DNA of 64,000 nucleotides from Planococcus antarcticus DSM 14505 (lineage in GTDB: Bacteria > Bacillota > Bacilli > Bacillales_A > Planococcaceae): NCBI RefSeq assembly GCF_001687565.2, contig NZ_CP016534.2, forward strand, positions 2,670,501 through 2,734,500. Direction: 5' to 3'. Made by a program: the position numbers and the translations under genes. This document shows positions 36,601 to 44,820 of this stretch, piece by piece. A model generated the notes under the pieces. That model searched no databases and was not told the origin of the DNA. It worked only from the letters and a program-made list of their open reading frames with translations. The stretch's first letter is position 1; each line of letters begins with the position of its first letter.

Positions 36601-36929
36601 TGCCGATCGTCCGAATTGTCTTTTATGGTAAAACGGAGCCAATACACACCGGAGCTCAATCCCCCATTCGGAATCTCCTTTTCGTTCGAAACAAATTTCC
36701 AACTATGCGGAGGCTGTAACAGCTCATCTATTTCAAGCGTTCCTTCTGTATCCCTAAGAATCAGCAAGTGTTTTGCGAGAGGCACCTCGTCAACTTTGGC
36801 AGTTAAAACAACTGCATCAGTGTCGCCATAATTCGCAGACGTTTTCTCGATATCAAGAAAAAAGAAACAAACCCACAAAGTACAAAAAATTCTAATAATA
36901 ATAGAAGTTCCACAATAGGATTTTTTCAT
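33636..36929 (-). CDS. 7TMR-DISM hybrid histidine kinase with two kinase cores
   Basis: A 1097-residue protein: signal sequence, extracellular 7TMR-DISM domain (about 50-190), seven membrane helices (about 200-395), coiled coil, first HisKA/HATPase core, a receiver, then a second HisKA/HATPase core. In the first HisKA, SHELRTP reads SNGLRTP, so the phosphoacceptor is Asn443, although its ATPase boxes (LVDNSIHHT, DTGIGI, GLGLRITKN) remain. The receiver keeps Asp741 (VMDGYLTDMSG) and the Lys. The second core has His865 (ISHELGTP), NILWNAVKHT and GSGLGLAIAKE. ATG 36929 has GAGGTGAG upstream. The second core probably phosphorylates the neighbouring regulator. Confidence 0.92.
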   Translation of the reverse strand: MKKSYCGTSIIIRIFCTLWVCFFFLDIEKTSANYGDTDAVVLTAKVDEVPLAKHLLILRDTEGTLEIDELLQPPHSWKFVSNEKEIPNGGLSSGVYWLRFTIKDNSDDRQWLLEVANSSLETVTLYSPQPSGEYSAIPLGNSISDSEKTYLQSKLVFQLLLPNEEATTFFLRVGSQGAMHLPLTIWEQEAFEAQSQQTAAIVGLLSGMSLLFMVYCIKWFFNYQQKNFLYLLLSSLSVLIVSSTWTEMSLASIWPELGGWNRQIAWVSFGAAGISVVFITKELVTDVLQLRWLPTAIKTMTVFVLFSIVLSFFSYRIAGVVLFFVVFLSVALSFGVSFHAWKKGHLFVASYAVALFLSIVALIVSFLTVAAILPYETNIQYGLYLVTGISVLFIANALLAKEKINLEKKEQLERQTQNRQLMEIEALKNANARKDELLAFTSNGLRTPLYGMIGIAESLQESATGKISTLMANQLNDLVASGKNMAHLVNEILDFSKLKQSPLPVHAEAVAIDELCNTVLSLCRPLMPTQSVKLYHTVPASLPKVLADPNRVQQILYNLVDNSIHHTHEGEIIVSAHVKGDQLEISVKDTGIGIQEGRIPSLFEWNIQQEKIPESQGLGLRITKNLVELQGGSLRGESQAGIGSTFSFTLPIHASETTTQISLGIDSALKELTAFQLADSILKQHPIKQSLHILVIESEEINRLVLLRQLISAGYQAFGVGDGKAAMQLLAHKPVELIVMDGYLTDMSGDELCRRIRLDFTLTELPILILSNVDSLREKKDAFTAGANDFLLKPCDKEEFLLRVETLANMRSLTQEITNMNYFLERNVKERTMALEITNMNLLTVNDEIQEIEKSRTEMLSAISHELGTPITLIHSYIQAVKESLIEENNPRYLDMIHKKLLLLERLTEDLVELTKYKSGNMTLRFEERELDGWLARLVDSMASDVTQSGRAFEFLGTESLDEMIRPFLTIDLDRLDQVISNILWNAVKHTSLEEGRITLSTEIIAKNNEDAMLDEEEWDGELVIRIADNGCGIKKEALPHIFDRFYKIDSSAGYKGSGLGLAIAKEIILAHKGQIGADSTEEKGSVFIIVLPLTFR

Positions 36930-37345
36930 TTTCTCACCTCGAATATTCAAAAAATTAGCTGATTTAAGACGATTTCAATATTTTTCTTACCTTTATCAAA
37001 AAAGGTTCGATTAATAATTTCCTAAGATATATAAAAATAATAAGGTATATATAATTACTTTAATAACCATTTTTTGTATTTTAAATAGGTTTTATGATTT
37101 AAAAGAATCATAACATTTTTCATAGAAAAAGAAAACTTTTTTATTTCTGAAAATTCAAATACTACTTTTGACTTACATATTTTTCATTTCCCTTAGAAGG
37201 GAGTATTCTATTTGTAATCGAATTAGAGAATAAATGACGTTATTCAAAACCTTTTACCTCGACATTTTTTACTCGCCTTGATATTCGCTTATACTAACGA
37301 TTGGAGTTCCAGAATTCTCCAACAAAAAACATGAACCAGTTCGGC
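36930..37345. other. AT-rich gene-free region upstream of the hybrid kinase
   Basis: Very AT-rich, with several runs that could hold the kinase promoter (minus strand). No open frame with a ribosome site is seen. The terminator of the GGDEF gene is at its right end. Confidence 0.4.
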
Positions 37346-37352
37346 TCATGTT
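37329..37352 (-). terminator. Terminator of the GGDEF gene
   Basis: On the minus strand ACATGAGCC and GGTTCATGT pair around a 5-nt loop with one mismatch, followed by TTTTTTG. It overlaps the gene stop codon. Confidence 0.8.
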
Positions 37353-39019
37353 GGACTTACTTGAAATGTATTTTTTTCCTGTTGCTTTGCTTTATACATT
37401 GCAGTATCAGCACGCTTCATCATGGCAGAAATGGAAATTTTCTCAGCAGGCGCTAGGGCGATGCCCATACTGATCGAAATTTCCAGCGATAAGCCCAGCA
37501 CTTTAATCGGCTCTTTCATCACTCGGTAAATGCTATCGGCGACTTCCGCCACTTGTTCTTTAGTATCGATATCTGCCAGTAGGATGACAAACTCATCTCC
37601 TCCTAAACGTGCAGCCATATTCTCTCCGTGCATACAGCTATTCAACCGGTAACCAAACTCTTGAATAACTGCGTCTCCGGTTTCATGTCCCCACTGATCA
37701 TTGATTTCCTTGAAATCATCAATATCTAGTATAAGTACCGCTATACCGCTTTGGTTCTTTTCCTTCAGCTCGAGCCTTTCAGTCGCGTACTCCTGAAAAT
37801 AACGGCGGTTTGGCAGTTCTGTCAGAGAATCGAAATAAGCAAAATGCTTAAGTTGGCTCTCATACTCTTTTTGAATCGAGATATCCCGTGCCACCATCAC
37901 CATATGGTTAAAGCTCTTATCTTCCCCAAAAACTGAAGTGCCGTTGATTTCTGCCCAAATCCATCCTCTTTCCTGATGAAGCAGCCGAATCTGCACCAAA
38001 TAACTAGAGGCATCTTTAGCAGCCTGTTCAAAAGCACTGGAAATCGTCACGATATCTTCGGGATGAACACTATAAATAGGCTTCTGAGCAGTGACCTGAT
38101 CTGCTTTAAAACCAAATATATTTTCAGAAGACGGAGACACATACAGAAAATTTTTGTGGTGGTCCATCAAAATGATGACATCATGAACATGTTCCGCAAT
38201 GATTCGAAAATTTTCTTCGCCTGCCTCATAAAGACTGGCGATTTTATCCAACTCCGTCATGTCTTTGGCAATCATATAAAATCCAGTAATTTTACTTTTT
38301 ACATTTATTGGAATGAACTTTACTAAACAAGCTACTGATGCACCCGACTTATTGGAGATTTGAAGGCGACAATCTTTAATATTGCCTAAAATCGAAAAAT
38401 GAAAATGTGCTTTTGCCTGCTCTTTTTCTGCAGGAACGACAAATTCAATAAAGCTTTTACTTGCCAGTTCGTTGATGAAATAACCGCTAAGCTTATGCCC
38501 TGCAGAATTTCCTCCTGTAATACAGCCTTTAAAGTCAACAGTAAAAATGGCATCCGCATTACTGTCGAATAAGGATCGATAACGCGCACTGCTTTCTTCG
38601 AGACGTTCGCGAATCCCTTCGCTTTCCAGCTTAGCTATTTTCTCATTGGTGATGTCTTTTACTAAACTGACTATATGAGTACATTTTCCTGCATTATCGA
38701 AAAGGGGAGTCAGAATTGTTTTTGAATAGAACAGGTTTTTGGCAGTGGAATAAAATGAATCCTCATAGCTCATGCTCTGGTTTTTCTGGACTACTTCACC
38801 ATATTTCCCATTTAGAAACTGGGCCATTATCGTAGAATGAATGTCATCAAAGGTTTTCCCAATGGAAGTGGCGTCTAATAAGGTACTTTCTATCACTGCA
38901 CTATTAAAAAACTCATACGTAAAAGAACAACCTTTATCAACTTTTACAACAAATACCATTTCTTTGATGCCTTCCATTAATACACGTGCAAAAGATAATG
39001 AAGCTGCTTTGTTCTTCAT
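37346..39019 (-). CDS. PAS-GGDEF diguanylate cyclase
   Basis: A 557-residue cytoplasmic sensor. Three PAS-like domains lie at about 10-125, 145-260 and 265-385 (for example SLFDSNADAIFTVDFKGCITGGN and DVIILMDHHKNFLYVSPSSENIFG). The GGDEF domain spans about 390-555 with FDSLTELPNRRYFQ, ILDIDDFKEINDQWGHETGD and an intact GGDEF at 473-477. The inhibitory RxxD motif is absent (HGEN at that place). It should make cyclic di-GMP. No EAL domain is present. RBS GGAGG precedes the ATG. Confidence 0.93.
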   Translation of the reverse strand: MKNKAASLSFARVLMEGIKEMVFVVKVDKGCSFTYEFFNSAVIESTLLDATSIGKTFDDIHSTIMAQFLNGKYGEVVQKNQSMSYEDSFYSTAKNLFYSKTILTPLFDNAGKCTHIVSLVKDITNEKIAKLESEGIRERLEESSARYRSLFDSNADAIFTVDFKGCITGGNSAGHKLSGYFINELASKSFIEFVVPAEKEQAKAHFHFSILGNIKDCRLQISNKSGASVACLVKFIPINVKSKITGFYMIAKDMTELDKIASLYEAGEENFRIIAEHVHDVIILMDHHKNFLYVSPSSENIFGFKADQVTAQKPIYSVHPEDIVTISSAFEQAAKDASSYLVQIRLLHQERGWIWAEINGTSVFGEDKSFNHMVMVARDISIQKEYESQLKHFAYFDSLTELPNRRYFQEYATERLELKEKNQSGIAVLILDIDDFKEINDQWGHETGDAVIQEFGYRLNSCMHGENMAARLGGDEFVILLADIDTKEQVAEVADSIYRVMKEPIKVLGLSLEISISMGIALAPAEKISISAMMKRADTAMYKAKQQEKNTFQVSPT

Positions 39020-39162
39020 GGTCGTTCCTCCTGATTACTTAATATTAGATTTCTTTCGAAAAAATCTCTTTTCATAGTGTAGCAGAAAAAACTTCCAATT
39101 GAAACTTTTGACCTACCTAAAACCCAAAAAATTTCTAGCAGTTTTTCAACATTATTTTAATC

Positions 39163-39440
39163 GATCATTTCAACACCTATCTTTTTAACCCATAAAAAAT
39201 TAGTCTTATTCGAGGCTGGTTCAGGTCGAGCTTTTCTCCTATCCAGAGGATTGATCTGTGCTTCAAGTGATTGCCTGCGGTTGCTATAGGTTTCGGCACA
39301 GAATCTGGAATTAGCAGCACCATCTCGGGGAATAGATGTCACGCGACGGACTCTTTTTATAATCACCCGTACGCATTCCTTCGCCATTTGACTTACAGGT
39401 GAATTTCCTTTGTGGACATGCCTTAAACAGGAGTCTTGCT
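39163..39440 (-). pseudogene. Probable C-terminal remnant of a DDE transposase
   Basis: The minus-strand frame contains VRRVTSIPRDGAANSRFCAETYSNRRQ followed by LEAQINPLDRRKARPEP (positions about 39200-39390). The pattern SIPRD...ETY..RR..xE..N...ARxR is that of the end of IS4/ISNCY-like DDE transposases, but the fragment has no start and no upstream domains. Recognition is weak. Nothing else is seen in 39020-39460. Confidence 0.35.
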
Positions 39441-39464
39441 TTACAATCAGGATAGCTCTCTCTG

Positions 39465-39491
39465 TTAACAGAACGAGTGATTGTATATACT
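39465..39491 (+). promoter_or_regulatory. Promoter candidate of the NRDE gene
   Basis: TTAACA and TATACT are separated by 15 nt, ending about 20 nt before the gene. Confidence 0.4.
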
Positions 39492-39512
39492 GAATCAAAA
39501 AGGGGAAATAAA

Positions 39513-40271
39513 ATGTGCCTCATCAATCTACAATTTCGAAATCATCCCACATATAAACTAATCGTCGCTGCTAATCGGGACGAGTTTTATGGTCGCCCAA
39601 CTGAACCAGCCCATTTTTGGGAGGACGAACCCACTATTTTGGCAGGCCGCGACTTGACCGGAATGGGCACTTGGCTTGGCGTTACAAAGCAGGGACGCAT
39701 TGCCGCATTGACTAACTTTCGCGATCCCACCAATTTGGAATCGGGGCAGTTATCCAGAGGAGCAGTCGTCAAAAATTTTTTAACAGGGACAAATTCTCCG
39801 GTGGAGTACTTACAGACGATTGACCCGAAGCAGTACGCTGGATTTAATCTTATTGTAGGCAATGCTGAAAGGCTCATTTATTACAACAACATCCAGGAAG
39901 AATCCTATGCGATCCCGCCAGGTACCCACGGGCTCAGCAACCATTTTCTGAACACTCCGTGGCCGAAGGTGACAAAAGGCAAAGAAAAGCTCGCTTCTTA
40001 TATGTCACAAATCGACAAAGCAGATTTGGAAAAGATCTTTGCGATACTGGCAGACGACGGACACGCACCGGATACCCACCTCCCCGACACGGGTGTCGGA
40101 CTAGATCTCGAGCGGATGCTGTCTCCTATGTTCATCAAAACACTGGATTACGGTACGCGTTCTGCAACCGTCGTTCTGGTCACCCATGACGGTACTCTTA
40201 CCTTTGCTGAAAGAAACTACGAAAAAGGCGTCTTTAAAGAAGACCGCTTTTTTGAATTTAACATCGAGTAA
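39513..40271 (+). CDS. NRDE-family (TANGO2-like) protein
   Basis: A 252-residue protein starting MCLINLQF with the family hallmark Cys2, then IVAANRDEFYGRPTEPAHFW (NRDE motif) and AGRDLTGMGTWLGVTKQGRIAALTNFR. The family has an Ntn-hydrolase-like fold; the biochemical activity is not settled. ATG 39513 is chosen since it has AAGGGG at 8 nt and yields the conserved MC start; an earlier in-frame start at 39477 would hide the Cys. Confidence 0.92.
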   Translation: MCLINLQFRNHPTYKLIVAANRDEFYGRPTEPAHFWEDEPTILAGRDLTGMGTWLGVTKQGRIAALTNFRDPTNLESGQLSRGAVVKNFLTGTNSPVEYLQTIDPKQYAGFNLIVGNAERLIYYNNIQEESYAIPPGTHGLSNHFLNTPWPKVTKGKEKLASYMSQIDKADLEKIFAILADDGHAPDTHLPDTGVGLDLERMLSPMFIKTLDYGTRSATVVLVTHDGTLTFAERNYEKGVFKEDRFFEFNIE

Positions 40272-40390
40272 TAAATCTCAGCACTCCCATTCATAGAGTT
40301 AAGCCGTCGTTGGCTGATGGACAGCCTTAAAGAGTCAGTTGCGTATGATCTGAACAACAATAGGATCGACCATTTTAAAGGAGTGTTTTT

Positions 40391-40699
40391 TTGGCACAAT
40401 TAAGAGAAATAAAAAATGAATTCGAGCACATCCCAGAACTGCAAAGCTTTGAAGAAACCCATCAAATAGACAAAATCGTCAAAACCACTTCTCTGTATAC
40501 GATAAAGCTGATTTCCCGAAAAGATACCTCTGATTTTTGCCGTGAGGTTTTATTGCTTGAACATGCCCCAGCAAAAGAAATGCAGGCATATCTTTGGGTA
40601 CACAAAGTTAATGCAAACGATACGCAAATTGAAGTTATGCGAAAAATCAACAAGGCTCTGGAGCGCCGGTTTGATAATAAAGGCAGGAAGCATCTATAA
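40391..40699 (+). CDS. Hypothetical 102-residue protein
   Basis: Soluble and charged, with helix IKNEFEHIPELQSFEE, a beta-rich middle (TTSLYTIKLISRKDTSDFCREVLLLEHAP) and helix MRKINKALERRF. It starts with TTG after AAAGGAGTG. I recognise no family. It may be monocistronic; 119 nt separate it from the NRDE gene, with nothing notable in between. Confidence 0.6.
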   Translation: MAQLREIKNEFEHIPELQSFEETHQIDKIVKTTSLYTIKLISRKDTSDFCREVLLLEHAPAKEMQAYLWVHKVNANDTQIEVMRKINKALERRFDNKGRKHL

Positions 40700-40763
40700 C
40701 CTGAGAATTTAACCTGCTCACGAATAAGTTGCTTTCATTTCCGAAAAAATTACACATGCATAA

Positions 40764-40994
40764 CTATGTTAAAATTAAAGAGCCCCCATAGACAAGGAAT
40801 AGGGCTGAGCCCGCAAGAAACATATATCCATCGAACTTTCTTTTTTCTTGCGCTGATACTTGAACTCCAGTGAATAACACGAGAACGCCAGTCCCTAGCA
40901 AAGCGTATGGCAGAAACTCTTCGTTGCTCGTTGAAAGTCCATAACCTACAAGGAACAAAACAATTAAGGATAAAATAATTTTCATTATCTTCAA
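40764..40994 (-). CDS. Small membrane protein, YczI-like (DUF3953)
   Basis: A 76-residue protein with three hydrophobic stretches (IILSLIVLFLVGYGLS, LLGTGVLVLFTGVQV, MFLAGSALFLVYGGSLIL) resembling the DUF3953/YczI pattern. I choose TTG 40994 because GGAGGAG lies 6 nt upstream; ATG 40985 would leave 15 nt. The function is unknown. Confidence 0.6.
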   Translation of the reverse strand: MKIMKIILSLIVLFLVGYGLSTSNEEFLPYALLGTGVLVLFTGVQVSAQEKRKFDGYMFLAGSALFLVYGGSLILT

Positions 40995-41235
40995 AATGGT
41001 CTCCTCCTTTTTTATAAAGCATATCAAATGGGTAAAATTTTGAGCATTCTTTCTAATGTTCAATTCTTATTCCAAAACAACTCTAATGTCTTTGATCATA
41101 CCAATAAAATCTACTTTTCTCTAAGAAATATAATTCCCAAAAATTCGCGATTTTTGAATCGTTGCGTAAGTTCTGAACACCTTAAATGTTCTCAAAAATC
41201 TACTTTAACATAAAAGATAAAAGGCTGGTAAACAA

Positions 41236-41286
41236 TAAAAAGAGCGCTCATAAATGTGGATAACCACTTTATGAACGTCCTCTTTT
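41236..41286. repeat. Hairpin repeat, copy A
   Basis: AAAAAGAGCG(C)TCATAAA pairs imperfectly with TTTATGA(A)CGTCCTCTTTTT. It resembles the copy at 41817-41862 in the same orientation. It may act as a bidirectional terminator. Confidence 0.55.
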
Positions 41287-41335
41287 TCCCATTCCCTTTT
41301 GCGAAAGGCTGTCTCTGTTTAAGTTATTCCGTTTA

Positions 41336-41560
41336 TCAATTTAAGCTAGACAGATCTACTCCATTCAGGTGACTCATAAATGCCTCCAGGGGTGTACGGT
41401 AATTCAGCGACTTCCGAGGGATATTATTCCGCTTGTCTGCACCGTGGAAATGAAAAGCAGAAGAGTTTGCTTGTTTGGCAATCTGTTCAATCGGAACTGT
41501 TTCTTCAATATGCTCTTCCATCTAATCGCTGGCCTGCTGAAGCAATTCTACCCATCCCAT
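41336..41560 (-). pseudogene. AraC-type regulator remnant joined to an IS30-type transposase tail
   Basis: Reading from ATG 41560 (RBS AAAGGAG) gives MGWVELLQQASD, then TAG at 41522-41524, then MEEHIEETVPIEQIAKQANSSAFHFH in the same frame. This is the first helix-turn-helix of an AraC protein; Tyr normally stands where the TAG is. After HFH the frame continues ADKRNNIPRKSLNYRTPLEAFMSHLN, which matches the C-terminal end of IS30-family transposases (NxRPRKxLxYRTPxExF). An AraC gene was apparently hit by an IS30 element that later lost most of its body. Confidence 0.7.
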
Positions 41561-41816
41561 AGCTCCCACTCCTTTACCTGACCTTACCAACCACAACGTT
41601 ATTGGTCTGGTCTTTTGGTGCGGACTGTGGAAAGCTAACACTCCTAAAAGTGAGCTTTGCAAAAAATAGGCTTGGGTCATTTGTGATTTTGGAGAAGTTC
41701 AGGTGTTCATCCGCAACAAGCGCAACTGATTTGCGAAATATCAACATGATAAATCATTGGTTCATCTTCTATAACAACCATACATAACAAGCCACCTATT
41801 CAGATGCTTAAAAGCG
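41561..41816. other. Gene-free stretch beside the AraC/IS30 remnant
   Basis: No supported gene. A plus-strand frame ending INHWFIFYNNH faintly recalls the end of an integrase-core transposase, but the match is too short to call. Confidence 0.3.
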
Positions 41817-41864
41817 CAAAAAAGAACGTTCCTAAATACGTCAACACATCTTACGAACGCTCGG
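41817..41864. repeat. Hairpin repeat, copy B
   Basis: AAAAAAGAACGTTC-CTAAAT pairs imperfectly with ATCTTACGAACGCTC. Same design and orientation as copy A at 41236, about 580 bp away. Confidence 0.5.
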
Positions 41865-41941
41865 CAATTTGCATAAATATTTGGCACCGAACCTCTTTGC
41901 TGAAACAGAAACTAAATGAGTAGGATCTTCATAGCAGCCGG

Positions 41942-42427
41942 TTACTCAAAGGAAGTATGCATGTTTTCAAACAAGCGCTTGTATTCAGGGAACCAATGCT
42001 CCCACTCCAAAGTTCGTTCAATTCCTTTTTTGTCGAGAAGAGCTTCGAGAACGTCTAAGCACACATGCCATCCCGCCACATCTTTTGGCGTATGGTCTGT
42101 AAACACTAGTATTTTTTCCACCAGTTTCAATCGGGTCTCTTCACCTTCAGGGATGAGTTCAAACAAAACATGGTCTTGACCCCATTCAAAACCTAATCGC
42201 TTTTTCTCTTCAAAGTCCGTAATCGCCAATTCCTTATAATTGCCATGACCCGTATCAAATGACAAGTAGCCGCCTTCTCCTGGCTTTTCCAGCTGTAATC
42301 CTGAAAACCATTGATGGATTTTTTGATTGTCTGTCAACATCCTCCAAACCTGTTCTGGTCCATGTGTCAATTTGCGGTCAAAAGTCGCCATGTATCCTTG
42401 CTCGGTCTGCGTTACTTCTGCAATCAT
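41942..42427 (-). CDS. SRPBCC / AHSA1-like domain protein
   Basis: A 161-residue START-like protein (activator of Hsp90 ATPase homologue 1 type). Typical stretches are FDRKLTHGPEQVWRMLTDNQKIHQWFS and a C-terminal GWHVCLDVLEALL helix. It should bind a small hydrophobic ligand; its role is unknown. GAGGAGG precedes the ATG. It diverges from uvsE. Confidence 0.88.
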   Translation of the reverse strand: MIAEVTQTEQGYMATFDRKLTHGPEQVWRMLTDNQKIHQWFSGLQLEKPGEGGYLSFDTGHGNYKELAITDFEEKKRLGFEWGQDHVLFELIPEGEETRLKLVEKILVFTDHTPKDVAGWHVCLDVLEALLDKKGIERTLEWEHWFPEYKRLFENMHTSFE

Positions 42428-42458
42428 TGAAATTCCTCCTCATCGGGTTATTTCTATT

Positions 42459-42506
42459 ATTATACCCCTAACAAAAGGAATGCAATCCGTGCGAGGAGGG
42501 TATAAT
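42459..42506. promoter_or_regulatory. Mirror-image divergent promoters of the SRPBCC gene and uvsE
   Basis: TATTATACCC and GGGTATAATA form an inverted repeat whose arms are -10 boxes pointing outward, 36 nt apart. The -35 regions must overlap between them, so the two genes probably share control. Confidence 0.55.
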
Positions 42507-42528
42507 AAAAGCAAGGAGCTGATACAAC

Positions 42529-43401
42529 ATGAGATTAGGTTATGCCTGCATGAACACCGAATTGAAAACGATCTTTAGAACTTTGCGTGTAGCGACTGCG
42601 GAAGCGGACGACACAGGTAAAATAAAAGAACTGACGATGAAAAATTTCGAGACCACACTCGAAATCCTTCATTGGAATCTAAAAAATGATATCTATTTTT
42701 ACCGGGCTTCCAGCTCGATTGTTCCTCTTTCCACCCACCCGATAAATGATTGGATCTGGTGGCAGGATCCCGACGTAGTGGCCATCACCAATGAAATCCG
42801 CTCGATTGTCGAAACACACGAGATGAGAGTCTCTGTGCATCCCGGCCAATACACCGTCCTCAATTCCCCCAAACCGGAAGTGGTCCGGAAATCGATTGAA
42901 GACCTCGAGTACCATGATAAGCTGATTCAATTGCTTGGTGGCTCGGATATCATTCTCCATACCGGAGGAGCTTATGGCGACAAAGAAGCAGCCAAACAAC
43001 GCTTTGCGGAAGCTTACTTGGCATTATCACCAAGCATACGCCAGCGGCTGCGGCTTGAAAATGACGATAAAACCTTTACTGTCAGAGACGTTCTGGACGT
43101 CCATAACGTCTGCGGAGTGCCAGTCTGCTTTGATATTCACCACCATAACTGCAACAACGATGGTGAACCAGTCGATTATGCTGAAATTTTGAAAACTTGG
43201 GAAGACTATGGCACACCTAAAGTCCATATTAGTACTGGAAAAGAAGGATTTACAGATCTTCGCCACCACGAACTGGTTTCTGAAACGGATTTCCAGGAAT
43301 TATTGAGATTATTAGATGGTATAGATGTGGACATCATGTTTGAAGCCAAACTGAAGGAACAATCGATACTACCTTTTGTCCGTCAATTAATGCATAAATA
43401 A
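42529..43401 (+). CDS. uvsE: UV damage endonuclease UvsE
   Basis: A 290-residue TIM-barrel endonuclease that nicks 5' to UV photoproducts and starts alternative excision repair. The start MRLGYACMN, HPGQYTVLNS, ILHTGGAYGDKEAA, RLENDDKTF, FDIHHHNCN and PKVHISTGKEG supply the metal ligands of the family. It ends somewhat earlier than many homologues. RBS AAGGAG precedes the ATG. A terminator follows. Confidence 0.95.
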   Translation: MRLGYACMNTELKTIFRTLRVATAEADDTGKIKELTMKNFETTLEILHWNLKNDIYFYRASSSIVPLSTHPINDWIWWQDPDVVAITNEIRSIVETHEMRVSVHPGQYTVLNSPKPEVVRKSIEDLEYHDKLIQLLGGSDIILHTGGAYGDKEAAKQRFAEAYLALSPSIRQRLRLENDDKTFTVRDVLDVHNVCGVPVCFDIHHHNCNNDGEPVDYAEILKTWEDYGTPKVHISTGKEGFTDLRHHELVSETDFQELLRLLDGIDVDIMFEAKLKEQSILPFVRQLMHK

Positions 43402-43439
43402 ACCAGCAGTCTCCAAGGAGACGCTGGTTTATTTTTTTT
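43401..43439. terminator. Terminator between uvsE and the 5TMR kinase gene
   Basis: AACCAGC-GTCTCC and GGAGAC-GCTGGTT pair around AA with a bulged A, followed by TTTTTTTT. It sits between convergent genes. Confidence 0.92.
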
Positions 43440-44739
43440 CAAATGTGGCGATGTTCGGAAATTCCAATGTGAACTCGGTACCTTTTCCTTTCTGAGAATC
43501 AACCATGATTTGGCCGTTCATTTGGCTGACGATGCTGTACGTAACCATCATCCCAAGTCCCGTCCCTTTAATTTTATTTGAAAAATAAGGTTCTCCCAAA
43601 CGCTGGACTTCTTCTTTCGTCATGCCCACACCTTCATCGGTCACTTCTATCCAAACTTTGGCTGGGGACGATTTTGCTGCAATCGCCAGTGTTCCACCGT
43701 CCGGCATCGATTCAACGCCATTTCGGATAATATTGACCAATGCTTGCTGGAATTTCTGCCGATCAACAAGGATTTCCGCAGTTTCATCCATATCGCCGAT
43801 TTGCATTTTCACGTCTTTTCCGTTGGCATAGGGTGCCATGATCTTAAGAACATGATGGACTTCTGTCGAAACTGTGATGGGCTCAAGCTGTCCATAGGTC
43901 GGTTTTGCATAGACCAGGTAGTCATCGATCAAATCTTCTGCAGCATTAATTTCTTTTAAAATCAGACTGTGAAACTCCACTTGCTTCTCACGGCTGTAGT
44001 CATATTCTTTCATCAGTTGAATAAACCCTTTGATGCTTTGCAGAGGATTGCGCAATTCATGCGAAACAGCCGCAGCAAAATGGCTGACCGTCTCCATTTT
44101 CTCATGCTTCAATAGCGAGTTGTATAGGTACTCCTGCCGCTGCATATGCTCAATCATCAATGCTGTTAAAACGATAATTGTTCCTTGGTTAATTATCAGC
44201 ATCACCCATATGCCAATGATGTCATGAATTGGATCTCCAAAAAAGTAAGCGCCCGCTAACATATTGAATAACAAGGAAGCAATGGAAATGCAGAACACCA
44301 GAACGATTTTCCCAAATCTTTTTAGCCGCATGTACAGAGGTCGAAGGAAAGGAACTCCCGCTGCAATGACAAATTGATTGAAGATGGCGATGTACATCCC
44401 GTCTCCTCCGATAAGAAATCGGCCACCAGAGGAAACCAGAAACAGGACGGCCGACACTAAGGGACCTCCGTACAGAGCACCAACGATCATCGGAACTTGT
44501 CGCAGGTCAAAAATATATTGATCTGTTAAAAATTGATAGGGAAAAAGCATACAAAGTATGATGGAAATTGAAAAAAGAACAGTCATTGTAACGCGATGGC
44601 TGACGAAAAAATTTCGTTGGCCGGCTGTCGCCAGCATCTGATAGATGATAATTGGAAATATGATGAAGAAAATATTATTGATCATGCCAGTCATCATTGC
44701 TTCCATATAAGTCATCTCCATTTCTTTCTGCTGCGTCAT
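43429..44739 (-). CDS. 5TMR-LYT-type sensor histidine kinase
   Basis: A 436-residue membrane kinase. Residues about 15-210 contain five to six membrane helices of the 5TMR-LYT type (LRQVPMIVGALYGGPLVSAVLFLVSSGGRFLIGGDG). HisKA holds His227 (AAAVSHELRNPLQSIKGF), and the ATPase domain has NIIRNGVESMPDGG, VTDEGVGM and GTGLGMMVTYSIV. It resembles sporulation-type kinases. No response regulator gene is adjacent, so the partner is unknown. Confidence 0.92.
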   Translation of the reverse strand: MTQQKEMEMTYMEAMMTGMINNIFFIIFPIIIYQMLATAGQRNFFVSHRVTMTVLFSISIILCMLFPYQFLTDQYIFDLRQVPMIVGALYGGPLVSAVLFLVSSGGRFLIGGDGMYIAIFNQFVIAAGVPFLRPLYMRLKRFGKIVLVFCISIASLLFNMLAGAYFFGDPIHDIIGIWVMLIINQGTIIVLTALMIEHMQRQEYLYNSLLKHEKMETVSHFAAAVSHELRNPLQSIKGFIQLMKEYDYSREKQVEFHSLILKEINAAEDLIDDYLVYAKPTYGQLEPITVSTEVHHVLKIMAPYANGKDVKMQIGDMDETAEILVDRQKFQQALVNIIRNGVESMPDGGTLAIAAKSSPAKVWIEVTDEGVGMTKEEVQRLGEPYFSNKIKGTGLGMMVTYSIVSQMNGQIMVDSQKGKGTEFTLEFPNIATFEKK

Positions 44740-44820
44740 TTATTATACAATCCGATTTTGTTACCTACCACCTTTTTCTGACCATTGCATACAGCTGCCT
44801 TTCAGCAGTCTCTCTTTTTC

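Noticed and set aside
41602..41787. Plus-strand frame ending INHWFIFYNNHT as an IS3-type integrase remnant
   Set aside because: Only about ten residues resemble the family, which is too little to support a call.
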